From contig JAJDVT010000132.1 of assembly GCA_022826005.1 (NCBI GenBank), positions 1 through 64,000 of the forward strand: DNA of 64,000 bases, read 5' to 3'. The position numbers were made by a program, and so were the translations under genes. A model generated the notes under the pieces. It was not told the DNA's origin. It was given only the letters and a program-made list of their open reading frames with translations, and searched no databases. Below are positions 19,797-28,857 of the stretch, piece after piece. The first letter of the stretch is position 1, and the number at the start of each line of letters is the position of its first letter. The stretch comes from Gemmatimonadota bacterium (GTDB lineage Bacteria > Gemmatimonadota > Gemmatimonadetes > Longimicrobiales > Gaopeijiaceae).

Positions 19797-20891
19797 TTAT
19801 CTCTCGTACAGGTAGGCCGATGTCTCGTGGCGCGCCTCGCCGTCGACACACACCGCGAACCTCGCTCCGGACCAGATCGCTGCCCCGCCGTACTCGCCGT
19901 TCTTGTTCACGGCGTAGTAGTTGACGTTGAAGCCGGGCAGGCCGCGGTCGTTGCGGAGCCTGGGTTCGGTTGTGAAGGTCACGATGCGCCGGAGTGCCTC
20001 CAGACAGGCGTCGGTGGGGGACATCCCCGCGCGCATCATCTCGACGACGGTGTGGGAGCCGCATGTCTTGATCACGGCTTCGCCCCGCCCGGTGGATCCG
20101 CACGCGCCCACGTCGTTGTCCACGTACAGTCCAGCGCCCACGATGGGGGAGTCGCCGACCCGGCCCGGCACCTTCCACGCCAGCCCCGACGTGGTGGTCA
20201 CGCCGGAGATGTCGCCGTCCCGGTTGATGACGTTGCAGTTGATCGTCCCCTGCGGGCGCACGCCGTCGTGCGAATCGAGGATGCCGAGACCGTACGTGTC
20301 CTCGTCCTCGAACGGCTCGCCGCCCGGCCCGGTGGTGTCCGGCACCAGGTAGTCGTCCCTGTCGCTCATCCTGGCGCGCCACTCGATCCACCTGCGCCGC
20401 GAACGCTCGGTAAGCAGATCCTCGATCCGGTGGCCCATCGACACCGCGAAGCGCTGCGCTCCCTTGCCGACGAGGAGCACGTGGTCGGTGTAGCGCATCA
20501 CGTCCATCGCCACGCTTGACGGCGTCTTGATGCCCTCGAGGCAGGCGACCGCACCCGCGCCCCGGCTCGGTCCGTGCATCACCGAGGAATCGAGCTGGAC
20601 CACCCCGTCCAGGTTGGGCAGCCCCCCGTACCCGACCGAGGAATCGCCCGGATCGCGCTCAACGATGTTCACGCCGCGGACGACCCCGTCGAGCGTGTCC
20701 CCACCGCCATTGACCACCTCGATCGCGGTGGCGGAGGCTTCGAGCGCGTTGCTGCTTCCCACGGCCACCGGCGTGACCACGCTTCGGCGGATGGCCGGCG
20801 CTCCCGGAAGCGGCCTGGCCGAACCCATGCCGACGGCCGCACCGACGCCGACCCCGGCTGAAGTCTTCAGAAAATCGCGACGGCTTGTCAT
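19797..20891 (-). CDS. Tat-exported N4-(beta-N-acetylglucosaminyl)-L-asparaginase / isoaspartyl peptidase family
   Basis: Ntn hydrolase that self-cleaves to expose an N-terminal Thr and then hydrolyses asparagine-linked or isoaspartyl bonds. The ATG at 20891 has AAGGAGA upstream; 364 residues. A Tat signal is clear (SRRDFLKTSAGVGVG). The probable nucleophile is Thr216 (PQGTINCNV), followed by TTTSG (about 232-236) and the substrate-binding GRVGDSP (243-249). Between HD and the Thr there is a short insertion compared with well-known glycosylasparaginases. It is predicted to be periplasmic. Confidence 0.87.
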   Translation of the reverse strand: MTSRRDFLKTSAGVGVGAAVGMGSARPLPGAPAIRRSVVTPVAVGSSNALEASATAIEVVNGGGDTLDGVVRGVNIVERDPGDSSVGYGGLPNLDGVVQLDSSVMHGPSRGAGAVACLEGIKTPSSVAMDVMRYTDHVLLVGKGAQRFAVSMGHRIEDLLTERSRRRWIEWRARMSDRDDYLVPDTTGPGGEPFEDEDTYGLGILDSHDGVRPQGTINCNVINRDGDISGVTTTSGLAWKVPGRVGDSPIVGAGLYVDNDVGACGSTGRGEAVIKTCGSHTVVEMMRAGMSPTDACLEALRRIVTFTTEPRLRNDRGLPGFNVNYYAVNKNGEYGGAAIWSGARFAVCVDGEARHETSAYLYER

Positions 20892-21059
20892 GGCTGGCTC
20901 TCCTTGCCCGTACTGTCCTTCAGGTGCTGTCGACCGGGACAGGCCCATCTCCGGGGCCGTCCGGCGGGTTGGATCTGTGCCGAGATGCCTATCTCTCGCG
21001 CTGCCGCAGACGGAATTCCCCTCCGACTGCGGGCGCGCAAGGACGCCTACGGCTTGCTG

Positions 21060-21386
21060 CTACGCTTCCCTCGGCTCGCCGAGGAGGGCTTCGCCCGTGT
21101 CTCGGATTACGGCCCCGTCCGTCGACGTGCCGTCGCCTGCCCCACTCCCGGCGGCGGGCCGGGATCTCCTGAGCCGCGAGATCACGGGTTTGCAGAACTG
21201 CATCCCCACCTTCTTCAGCTTCGCGAGATCCGACACATCGAGGTCCGGATACCGCTCCGCCAGGTACTCGACGGTCTCGGTCATCCAGACATCCTGATCA
21301 GCCGCTTCCGCTTCGAGTACCCCGCAGCGGTGGATATGGCTGAACAGCTCGTCTCTCGCCCGCTCGATAGGTTCTTGTTTCGCCAC
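21060..21386 (-). CDS. Conserved small protein of unknown function
   Basis: A 108-residue soluble protein. The start is a GTG at 21386 with a perfect GAGGAGG upstream, which supports translation. The first 70 residues are helical and well composed (ERARDELFSHIHRCGVLEAE, EYLAERYPDLDVSDLAKLKK). The Gly/Ser/Arg-rich tail looks disordered. No family is recognised. Confidence 0.6.
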   Translation of the reverse strand: MAKQEPIERARDELFSHIHRCGVLEAEAADQDVWMTETVEYLAERYPDLDVSDLAKLKKVGMQFCKPVISRLRRSRPAAGSGAGDGTSTDGAVIRDTGEALLGEPREA

Positions 21387-21543
21387 TACTCCTCCTCAAG
21401 TATTGTGCGCTTCGTTGCACTTCGCCGGGAACCCTCCCTGCCGGCCGAAACGCCGGGCTGACGAAGCCAAATAAACTACGCCCCGAATCCGTCATGGCAA
21501 GAAAGCTCATGAATATTCCGCCTCCAGCACTCCGGATCCGCCC

Positions 21544-21951
21544 GTGAGAATACTCGCTTCGTCGCTCTGCGACCACGCAGCCGCCACCCCGGACGGCAAG
21601 CTGGATGTCCACGGCATCTTCCACGATCTCTATGCTCCCGGCTTCCCCGCGCGCCAGGAGAGGATGACGCTGGTCCTGTCGCTGGAGTGGGACCGGAGCG
21701 ACAACGGACGCTACACCTTCCGCGTCGATTTGACCGGCCCCGGCCGGCAGCCGGTCCTCACGGTGGAGGGGCAATCGGAGGTAAGCCCCCGTCCGGCGGA
21801 CCGTCCCCCGCCCAGAACGCGGCTGATCCTCCCGCTCGAAGACGTGGTGTTCCCCGTCCCGGGACGCTACGAGTTCGGAATCACCGCCAAGGGCCGGGCT
21901 CTGCGCGGCCCCGTCCTCTATCTCATCGAAGCAGCCAGCCAGCCGACTTGA
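21544..21951 (+). CDS. DUF6941-like small beta-rich protein
   Basis: A 135-residue protein starting with GTG. The pattern of an opening strand (MRILASSLCDHAAATPDGKL), a DVHGIFHDLY element and a late PGRYEFGITAKG strand resembles DUF6941-type proteins as I remember them. No signal peptide and no catalytic motif are seen. Its end overlaps the convergent methyltransferase gene by 29 bases. Confidence 0.6.
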   Translation: MRILASSLCDHAAATPDGKLDVHGIFHDLYAPGFPARQERMTLVLSLEWDRSDNGRYTFRVDLTGPGRQPVLTVEGQSEVSPRPADRPPPRTRLILPLEDVVFPVPGRYEFGITAKGRALRGPVLYLIEAASQPT

Positions 21952-22483
21952 GCGCGAGCAGCCCCAGGCCCGCGGCGGCCCCGAAAAGCGCCTCGTACTC
22001 CCGGTTGCGCAGGTAGCGTCTCGGAGAGAAGCCCGTCCCCCCGGCCGGTTGCCCCGCGACGGGCCGGTAGGGAGTCACGCGCGGCAAGAGAACCGGAACG
22101 GATTCGCGGTAGTGGCGGTAGCCGTCTCCGAAGCGCTCCTCCAGCTCACCCGTTTCGCGGGCCATCGTGCTTCCGTAGACCCACAGGAAGTAGGCGAGGA
22201 AGACCAGCCCCAGCCAAGGGCGCCCACCGGCGACCACCGCCCCGGCACCGATCAGGAAGGACCCCAGGTAGAGCGGGTTGCGGGTGAAGGCATACGGTCC
22301 CGAAACCGCCAGTTCGCGATCCTTCTTGAGGACACCGGCCGCCCAACCGCGGATCAGCAGTCCAACGGCCACGAGGATGGCTCCCAGGCGCAGCGACAAG
22401 GGACTGGGTACGGCCAGCCAGAAGAATGCGGCCGCAAGGATCCAGGCGCTGCCGATGCGGACGCCGCGGTGGCTGGCCTTCAA
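21923..22483 (-). CDS. Isoprenylcysteine carboxyl methyltransferase (ICMT)-like membrane methyltransferase
   Basis: A 186-residue membrane protein with several hydrophobic helices. It carries the family signature GPYAFTRNPLYLG, which binds S-adenosylmethionine, and a later EERFGDGYRHYRESVP stretch typical of ICMT/phospholipid methyltransferase-type proteins. The substrate in bacteria is usually unknown. Its ATG overlaps the DUF3108 stop (ATGA), so the two are translationally coupled. Confidence 0.83.
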   Translation of the reverse strand: MKASHRGVRIGSAWILAAAFFWLAVPSPLSLRLGAILVAVGLLIRGWAAGVLKKDRELAVSGPYAFTRNPLYLGSFLIGAGAVVAGGRPWLGLVFLAYFLWVYGSTMARETGELEERFGDGYRHYRESVPVLLPRVTPYRPVAGQPAGGTGFSPRRYLRNREYEALFGAAAGLGLLALKSAGWLLR

Positions 22484-23430
22484 CGCCGGTGGACCGGGGG
22501 TGTGCCTCGCCCGGTCACCGGGCCGGTGGGGGGCTCCGCTTCGCGGGATGGCTGTACGGCCTCCTCTTCCCCGCGCGCGGTCGAAACACCCGGTGTGAAC
22601 TCGGTAAGCTCCATCGTGAGGGGCACGAGGTACCGGGTCACCCTCATGTAGACCACGAGGCGGCGGTCGTCGTCGGAGAAGTGGATTTCGGCCTTCGCGC
22701 TGCGCGGGAAGAGACTGCTCTCCGGAAGAACGGGCTGCACCACAATCGTGTTGAAGGCCCCCGCCGGGGTCTCGATGGTGTCCTTGCGGAGGACGGTGAT
22801 GGTGATCGGGTTACCCGACTCCTTGAAGTAGCGATGGAAGGTGTGGCTGTCCCCGACTTCCAGGGGCAGCGTACGCGCAAAGTACACGAAGGACAGATCG
22901 TCGAGGGGCAAGGCAGACGGAAGCGTCCAGGTCGTATCGTGGTCAAGGCGGTGGGCGCGCAGGTCCTCCGGGAAGAACTCGTATTCGCGGTAGCGCTCCC
23001 CATGCTTCTGGTCCTTGACGAATCGCAGGGAGATACCCCGCGCCGGATCCATCCAGCTGTAGATCTTGTCGTTCAGCTTGAAGACGCCGCCCCACGCCCG
23101 AGCTTCGATCAGGAATTCAAGGGGGAGGGTCCTCGAGCCGTTGACCGTGTCGAACTGCCCCACTCGCATCACGGCCTCGCCGCCGCCGAACCCGCGGGCG
23201 CGCAACGAGTACTTCAGCTCCTCGCCAGGGTGGAAGGGCACGGTGCCGACCTGAGAGCCGAGGGGCGTCAGCCGTTCACGCACCAGGGTGCCCTGCTGCG
23301 CGGCGACGCCCGGCAACGGCGCGGCCGCGAGGATGCCCAGCACGGCCACCATCACCGTTCGAATGCCGCGGGAGCCTTGTCCACGGGCCGCTCGAATACC
23401 GCGGGAGCCTTGTCCACGGGCCGCTCGCAT
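22480..23430 (-). CDS. DUF3108-family exported protein
   Basis: Predicted periplasmic beta-rich protein. Family features: FHPGEELKYSLRARGFGGGEAVMRV near the N-terminus, the LPLEFLIEARAWGGVFKLND block, and a C-terminal VVYMRVTRYLVPLTMELTEF. The start is uncertain. The ATG at 23430 gives an Arg-rich n-region encoded by two copies of a 33-base DNA repeat, followed by a hydrophobic core ending in GVAAQQ. An ATG at 23352 or GTG at 23355 would skip the repeats but leaves a signal peptide without positive charges. No good ribosome site precedes any of them. Confidence 0.78.
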   Translation of the reverse strand: MRAARGQGSRGIRAARGQGSRGIRTVMVAVLGILAAAPLPGVAAQQGTLVRERLTPLGSQVGTVPFHPGEELKYSLRARGFGGGEAVMRVGQFDTVNGSRTLPLEFLIEARAWGGVFKLNDKIYSWMDPARGISLRFVKDQKHGERYREYEFFPEDLRAHRLDHDTTWTLPSALPLDDLSFVYFARTLPLEVGDSHTFHRYFKESGNPITITVLRKDTIETPAGAFNTIVVQPVLPESSLFPRSAKAEIHFSDDDRRLVVYMRVTRYLVPLTMELTEFTPGVSTARGEEEAVQPSREAEPPTGPVTGRGTPPVHRR

Positions 23431-23491
23431 TGCGCGGGGGAAGAGCCCAAAGGCTACCCGCAGTGCGCGGGTGTCGTGTCCACAGGCTGCC
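23360..23491 (-). repeat. Four tandem 33-base copies of the post-stop element (3' of the glycosyltransferase)
   Basis: Units are 23360-23392, 23393-23425, 23426-23458 and 23459-23491. The first two differ at one base; the third is diverged; the fourth is intermediate. In the sense of the upstream gene a unit reads GCGGCCCGTGGACAAGGCTC then CCGCGG. The array fills the gap between the glycosyltransferase stop (23504) and the DUF3108 gene and reaches into the latter's possible 5' coding end. Confidence 0.85.
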
Positions 23492-23503
23492 AGGCCGCGA
23501 GCA

Positions 23504-24262
23504 TCAGGCTGCACGGTGACCTCCCGGCTCCAGCGGGGAAACCTTCTTCACCCTCAGAATTTCACGAACGGTGGCCGGCACCCGCACCCGGCTGCGCCGC
23601 CAGCGGATGTCGTAGCGGGGCTCTGCCTGCACGTGGGCGGTGCGGCGGGCGAACGGCGTCAGCACCTTCATGAGTTCGGCGTTGGCCGCCCAGCCGTCGG
23701 TGGTCACGAGCGGCCGGTCGCGGGCGGCCCTCAGCGCCTTCTTGACGACAACGGCCCGGTAGGCCCGGAAACCCAGCAGCGCATTGCCGTCCCGGGCCCC
23801 CGCCTCCCGGCGCCCCAGCGCGATCCGCCCCAACCAGCGCGCGAACCGGACAATGCGGGGGGGAGGCGGGACCGTGGCATCATCGGCCCCGGCACCCACC
23901 ACGATGTCGACTCCGCCCTCGTAGGCCCTCAGCAGCGGACCCAGGTGATCGGGGTGGTCGGTGAAATCGCCCTGCATGGTCACGATGGCGTCTCTCTTCG
24001 GGTAGCGCGTCCGCCCCGCTGCGGCACGCAGCAATCGCTCAACCGCCGAACCGTAGCCCACCGGCTCGCGGGTCGAAAGTATCGTGAGCGGCAGCACGCG
24101 CCTGTACTTCTCCAGCAGGGCCGACGTTCCATCGCGGGAGGCGTCGTCGAGGACGATCACTTCGTAGTCGCGCTCCAGCTCCGCCATCACCTCGCGGATT
24201 TTCCAGAGCAGCACGCCGATGGTGCGGTCTTCGTCCCGGCAGGGAATGCAGATGTAGACCAT
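23504..24262 (-). CDS. Family 2 glycosyltransferase
   Basis: GT-A-fold transferase, 252 residues from the ATG at 24262 (GGGA upstream). The N-terminus MVYICIPCRDEDRTIG is the classical first strand, followed by VIVLDDASRDGTSALLEKY (nucleotide-binding DD) and the metal/sugar-binding region VTMQGDFTDHPDHL. No membrane helices are evident. Candidate donor and acceptor are unknown. It lies downstream of the lipid A-type genes, which suggests an envelope glycan or glycolipid. Confidence 0.88.
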   Translation of the reverse strand: MVYICIPCRDEDRTIGVLLWKIREVMAELERDYEVIVLDDASRDGTSALLEKYRRVLPLTILSTREPVGYGSAVERLLRAAAGRTRYPKRDAIVTMQGDFTDHPDHLGPLLRAYEGGVDIVVGAGADDATVPPPPRIVRFARWLGRIALGRREAGARDGNALLGFRAYRAVVVKKALRAARDRPLVTTDGWAANAELMKVLTPFARRTAHVQAEPRYDIRWRRSRVRVPATVREILRVKKVSPLEPGGHRAA

Positions 24263-24532
24263 CCGTGGATCCCGGTTCACGTTTTGCAGAGCGGGCGCCC
24301 CGACCCCGGCCCTGGGACCGGCAGGCCGTGCGGGCAACCTCCAAAGTAACGGAATCCGCGCCTTGCGCGCCCTCCCGGTGCGGGCCAGTGACCAGCGGCA
24401 CAACACAGGTGCGGTTGGCGCCGGACGCTCGACGCTCCCGTTCGTCTTCCTGCCAGGTGGGATGCATGGCTGGCGGCTGCGGTTGTCTGTGGCCGGCCCG
24501 CGGGGAAGCGGGGCAGATGCGCGCGGGGCGTT

Positions 24533-25480
24533 TCAGGCTGACGGTGGGGCCGGGGCGACCGCGTCCCCTCGCGGGACCGTCGGCGGGGGGGGCGTCTTCC
24601 ACCGCTTGTGCAGCCAGAAGTACTGTTCGGGATAGCGGCGCACGTATTCCTCGATGCGCGTGGTGAAGCCCTGGGTCATCGCGGCGACCCTGGCCGCGCG
24701 GCCCCCATCCGTCCCTGCCCCCTCCTCCAGCGCCTCCAGGCAGACGTGGTAGCGTGGCCTCCAGCCCGGCAGGCGCACCGCAAAGAGGGTGACCACCAGC
24801 GCGCCCGACCTGAGCGCCAGAACCGCCGGTCCGCGCGCGGTCGAGGCCGGATGCCCGAAGAAGTCCACGAAGACGCCGGCGCGCCGCGCGTCCTGATCCC
24901 CCAGGATCCCCGCCAAGCGGCCCTCCCTGAGCGCTGCCAGCACCCCGCGCCGCCCCTCGCTGCGCGGGATGATCCCGAAACCGAGCCGCTCTCGCGACCG
25001 CGTCAGGTAGCGGTCGAAGAGCTCGTTGCGCTGGCGCGCCACCACCACGTCGATGGGGAACCCGCGCGCCACCAGAGCGGCGCCGCCGATCTCCCAGTTG
25101 CCGATGTGCGCGCTCAGGAGGATGACCCCCCTCCCCTCCCGCACCGCCCCCTCCACCACCCCCAGCCCGGTCACGCGGGTCCGCTCCCGCACCCCCCTGC
25201 GCCCCATCCCGGCAAGCCGGAACACGGCCACCGCTTCGGCGCCCAGGTGCGCGTAGCAGCGGCGTCCGACATCCCGGCGCCAACGCTCGTCCGCCTCGGG
25301 AAAGGCACGGCGCAGGTGGTCCGCCACCACCCGCCACCGGGGGCGGCCCACGCGAGCCACCACCCACCCCAGCGCGGCACCCGCCCGGTCGGCAAGCACC
25401 TCCGGCAGGATCCCGCACACGCCGGCGACGATTCGCAGGAGCAGATACTCCGTCCGGTAGCGCAGGGAGCCCCTGGTCAC
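24533..25480 (-). CDS. LpxL/HtrB-family lysophospholipid acyltransferase
   Basis: Inner-membrane acyltransferase that adds secondary acyl chains to lipid A precursors or related lipids. It has 315 residues, starting at GTG 25480, which shares GTGA with the stop of the ABC exporter. The catalytic HX4E motif is visible in SAHIGNWEIGG, with later family blocks ILGDQDARRAGVFVDFFG and YFWLHKRWKTPP. Coupling to an MsbA-like flippase supports a role in lipid A or a similar outer-leaflet lipid. Confidence 0.9.
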   Translation of the reverse strand: MTRGSLRYRTEYLLLRIVAGVCGILPEVLADRAGAALGWVVARVGRPRWRVVADHLRRAFPEADERWRRDVGRRCYAHLGAEAVAVFRLAGMGRRGVRERTRVTGLGVVEGAVREGRGVILLSAHIGNWEIGGAALVARGFPIDVVVARQRNELFDRYLTRSRERLGFGIIPRSEGRRGVLAALREGRLAGILGDQDARRAGVFVDFFGHPASTARGPAVLALRSGALVVTLFAVRLPGWRPRYHVCLEALEEGAGTDGGRAARVAAMTQGFTTRIEEYVRRYPEQYFWLHKRWKTPPPPTVPRGDAVAPAPPSA

Positions 25481-27282
25481 CGGAACTGCAGCTCCCGCAG
25501 CCGGCGGTACAGGCCTCCTTCCGCCATCAGCGACTCGTGGCTGCCCTGCTGCACGACGCGCCCGCGGTCCACCACCAGGATCAGATCCGCGCGCTGGATC
25601 GTGGAGAGGCGGTGCGCGATCACGAATACGGTCCGCCCGGCGAGCAACCGCCCCATCGCCTGTTGCACCAGCCGCTCCGACTCGGTGTCCAGCGCGCTGG
25701 TCGCCTCGTCCAGCACCAGAACCGGGGGATCGCGCAGGATGGCGCGCGCGATCGCGATCCTCTGCCGCTGGCCGCCGGAGAGGGTGGCGCCGCGCTCCCC
25801 CACGACGGTGTCGTACCCGTCCGGCAGCTCCTGCACGAAGTCGTGCGCGAAGGCGGCGCGAGCCGCCTCCTCGATCCGCTCCGCCGGCACGTCCCCCATT
25901 CCGTAGGCGATGTTGGCGCGCACGGTGTCGTGGAAGAGGACCGTGTCCTGCGACACCACGCCCAGCCCGGCCCGCAGGCTGGCCAGGCGAAAGTCCCGAA
26001 TGTCGGTCCCGTCGACTTCTACCGACCCGGCCGCCGGCTCGTAGAACCGCCCCAGCAGGTCCACGATGCTGGTCTTCCCGGCGCCGCTGGGGCCCACCAG
26101 GGCCGCAACCGAACCCCCGGGCACATGGAAACTGATGTCCTTCAGGACCGGTTCGCCCTTCCGGTACTCCAGGCGCACGTCCCGGTACCGGATCCCGGCG
26201 CGCACGCCGGCAAAGGCCTCGGTGCCATCGCGGACGTCGCTCTCGGCGGGCGCGTCGAGGAATTCGAACACCCGTTCCGCCCCGACGAGCCCGGGCTGGA
26301 TCAGCGCGGGCAGCTTGCTCAGGTACTTGACCGGCGCATAGAGCCTCGCGCTGAGGATGATGAAGCCGATGAAGGCCTCGGCGGGCAGCGTTCCCCCCAC
26401 GACCATGCGCGCGCCGTACCAGAGGAGGATTCCGGTGCCGAGCGCCACGAAGAGTTCGGTGATCGGCGCCGCCAGGGCGCGCAGCCGCACCGTGCGCAGG
26501 AAGGTGTCGAAGTACCTGCCGGTCAGCGTCAGGAAGCGCTGGCGCTCGTGCGACTCGCTGGCAGCCGACTTCACCAGGCGGATGCCCGCCACGGTCTCCT
26601 GGATGTGCGCCCCGACCTCCCCCGCCGTGTCGAGAACTTGCCGGTCGCCGCGCCGCAGCCGGCGCACCAGAGGCCCCCAGATCACCATCGTGAGCGGGAT
26701 CACTACGAAGGCCGCCACGGTCAGCTGAACCGATATCAGGGCCATCCAGCAGACCGCGGCGGCGAACTCCAGGACCGACTTCAGCGACTTGATGAATTCC
26801 GAGGTAACCAGCGCGCGCAGCTGTTCCACGTCGTGGGTCAGACGCGACACTATCTGGCCCGTGCGCATCCGCCCGAAGAAGCCGAGGTCCAGCTCCAGCA
26901 GGTGCCCGTACACCCGCCTGCGCAGATCCCGGGCAACCCCTTGTTCGACGCGTGCCGCCAGGTAGCTGCGGGCGAAGTCGGCGGCACTCTTGCAGGCGAC
27001 CACCACCACGATGAAGACGATGACACCGGCCACCACCGCCTGCGGCTCGCCCGCCAGATCGACGAAGCGACCCACGGTGGCTTCCAGGGCCCGGTCGACC
27101 AGGCCGGGTTCCTGCCCGGCGCCGCTGTCATCGGCGAAGACCGTCTGCAGGAACGGAATGAGCAGGACCACCGAGAACGCGTCGAGCGCGGCGACCAGGG
27201 CCGTGGCAACCACGGTGAGGAGGAGCATCCACCGGTGTGGACCCAGGTAGGACAGGATCCTGCGCCAGGGGCGCGGAGTCAC
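25477..27282 (-). CDS. ABC-type lipid exporter (MsbA-like, fused TMD-NBD)
   Basis: Half-transporter of 601 residues. The GTG at 27282 shares GTGA with the PorX stop; the open frame upstream of it is a shadow of PorX. A six-helix transmembrane domain (about 20-310) is followed by the ATPase: Walker A GPSGAGKTS, signature LSGGQRQR, Walker B VLVLDEATSALD and switch AHRLST. Homodimers of this type flip lipid A-core or other lipids. The neighbouring LpxL-like gene supports the lipid A assignment. Confidence 0.92.
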   Translation of the reverse strand: MTPRPWRRILSYLGPHRWMLLLTVVATALVAALDAFSVVLLIPFLQTVFADDSGAGQEPGLVDRALEATVGRFVDLAGEPQAVVAGVIVFIVVVVACKSAADFARSYLAARVEQGVARDLRRRVYGHLLELDLGFFGRMRTGQIVSRLTHDVEQLRALVTSEFIKSLKSVLEFAAAVCWMALISVQLTVAAFVVIPLTMVIWGPLVRRLRRGDRQVLDTAGEVGAHIQETVAGIRLVKSAASESHERQRFLTLTGRYFDTFLRTVRLRALAAPITELFVALGTGILLWYGARMVVGGTLPAEAFIGFIILSARLYAPVKYLSKLPALIQPGLVGAERVFEFLDAPAESDVRDGTEAFAGVRAGIRYRDVRLEYRKGEPVLKDISFHVPGGSVAALVGPSGAGKTSIVDLLGRFYEPAAGSVEVDGTDIRDFRLASLRAGLGVVSQDTVLFHDTVRANIAYGMGDVPAERIEEAARAAFAHDFVQELPDGYDTVVGERGATLSGGQRQRIAIARAILRDPPVLVLDEATSALDTESERLVQQAMGRLLAGRTVFVIAHRLSTIQRADLILVVDRGRVVQQGSHESLMAEGGLYRRLRELQFR

Positions 27283-28847
27283 CGGGGGCGGGGTCTCAGC
27301 ACCGCGACGGGCACGATCATCTCTTCGGGCGAGATCCCCCCATGCAGGAACGAGTTCCGGTACCGTCGCTGGTATTCGCGCAGCTTCGTCGGGTAGACGA
27401 AGAAGTAGTCGTCCAGAGCCACCAGGTGCGTCGTTCCCAGCGGGCCGGGGGGAAGACGCAGATCCGCGGCCCGCGTGGTGGTCAGCGCCGAGCCCGGATC
27501 CTCGGCGCGCAGGTTGTTGCCGAACTTGTAGCGCAGATTCGGACTCGCGCCGCGCCGGGCGAAGACGGTGGCCGGTCGCTGGCAGTGGATGGAGCCGTGG
27601 TCGGTCGTGAGGACGACCCGGTGGCCCCGGGCGGCGGCTTCCTTGAGCACCGAGAACGCCGTGGAGCGCTCGAACCACGAACGGGTGAGCTGCCGCAGCG
27701 CGGCCGCGTCCTTGGCCACCTCCATCAGGATCGGGGATTCGGAGCGCCCGTGCGTCATCAGGTCCACGAAGTTGAAGACCATCGCAATGACCGCACCCCG
27801 CTGCCGCACGGCGGAGCGGACGCGGGCCCGCACCGCCTCGGACTTGCGGTCGGTGAAGACCTTCTCGTAGTGGACGGGGACGTCGCGACCAGTGAGGCGA
27901 CGCAGCTGCTCGCGCATGAGTTCGTCCTCGAAGGCGTTCATCGACCCCTCGTCGCCTGCGTTATCCCACCACTGGGGATGCCGTCGGGCGATCTCCTCGG
28001 GAAAGAGGCCGGAGAACAGGGCGTTGCGTGCGTAGGGGGTCGCGGTTGGGAGAATCGAATAGTAGTAGCCCTCGTCGACATCGAAGTGGGCGCCGAGCAA
28101 GGGGGCGATCGACCGCCATTGGTCGAGGCGCATGCAATCGAGGACGACGAAGAATGCGGGCTCCTTCCCCAGCAGCGGGAGCAGGCGGCGTTCCACGATG
28201 TCCACCGACAATTCGGGGGGATTCCCTTCCCCGCGCACCCAGGCGGGGTACTGGGCCGTCACCCAGCGGCCGAAATCGTGGCGGAGGTCTTCCTGAAGGG
28301 AATCCACGGTGTCGAGGAGGCCGGTCTCCCCGGCCCCTTCGAGGCGGAGGTGCCATTCCACGAGCTCCTGGTAGACGCGCGCGAAATCCGCCTGGTCCGC
28401 AGCTTGCTCGCGCATTCGCGTCAGAGCCGGCCAGCGGGCTGCGAAGTCCTGTGCCGCGCGCTGTTGCCGGATCGACGACCCTTCGAGGATGCGTGTGACC
28501 ACCGACAGGACCTGGCGCGGGCTGGTCGGCTTCACCAGGTAGTCTTCCACCTGGCGCCCGATCGCCTCTCTCATTGTGTGGTCCTCCTCCGACTTGGTGA
28601 CCATCACGACCCGGGCATGGGGGTCGTCGCGGCGGATGAGCTGGAGGACCTCCAGGCCGCGGCGGCCGGGCATCTGCTCGTCGAGGAGGATCAGGTCGTA
28701 GGCGTAGCCGCGAAGCAGTGTAAGGGCATCGTCGCCGTTGGTGATGGCGTCGACATGGTAGCCCCGCTGCTGGAGGAAGAGGAGGTGCGGACGGAGGAGG
28801 TCGATCTCGTCGTCCACCCAGAGGATTCGCTTGGCCGCTCGTTGCAT
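27279..28847 (-). CDS. porX: PorX-like response regulator fused to a PglZ/alkaline phosphatase domain
   Basis: A 522-residue two-domain protein. The receiver (about 1-120) has acidic pocket Asp12/Asp13, phospho-acceptor Asp56 (LILLDEQMP) and Lys106 (LVKPTS). The PglZ domain has metal ligands in VVLDCMRLD (Asp237), NFVDLMTHG, TTDHGS (Asp416/His417) and His502 (FLHGG). The probable nucleophile is Thr270 (ILPTATPY). This matches PorX, known in Bacteroidota as the response regulator of type IX secretion with phosphodiesterase activity. It sits 10 bases after a TonB-like gene and overlaps an MsbA-like exporter gene. No other T9SS gene is visible. Confidence 0.9.
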   Translation of the reverse strand: MQRAAKRILWVDDEIDLLRPHLLFLQQRGYHVDAITNGDDALTLLRGYAYDLILLDEQMPGRRGLEVLQLIRRDDPHARVVMVTKSEEDHTMREAIGRQVEDYLVKPTSPRQVLSVVTRILEGSSIRQQRAAQDFAARWPALTRMREQAADQADFARVYQELVEWHLRLEGAGETGLLDTVDSLQEDLRHDFGRWVTAQYPAWVRGEGNPPELSVDIVERRLLPLLGKEPAFFVVLDCMRLDQWRSIAPLLGAHFDVDEGYYYSILPTATPYARNALFSGLFPEEIARRHPQWWDNAGDEGSMNAFEDELMREQLRRLTGRDVPVHYEKVFTDRKSEAVRARVRSAVRQRGAVIAMVFNFVDLMTHGRSESPILMEVAKDAAALRQLTRSWFERSTAFSVLKEAAARGHRVVLTTDHGSIHCQRPATVFARRGASPNLRYKFGNNLRAEDPGSALTTTRAADLRLPPGPLGTTHLVALDDYFFVYPTKLREYQRRYRNSFLHGGISPEEMIVPVAVLRPRPR

Positions 28848-28857
28848 GGAGTGCGGG

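Noticed and set aside
23360-23491. Regular repeats that might be a CRISPR array
   Set aside because: The 33-base units are directly adjacent with no spacers, decay along the array and match single copies elsewhere after stop codons.
27283-27678. N-terminal extension of the ABC exporter
   Set aside because: It lies wholly inside the PorX gene in another frame; the GTG at 27282 overlaps the PorX stop and starts just before the first membrane helix.
27279-28847. Type IX secretion locus
   Set aside because: PorX alone is not sufficient evidence; no secretion component or C-terminal sorting domain was seen in the window.
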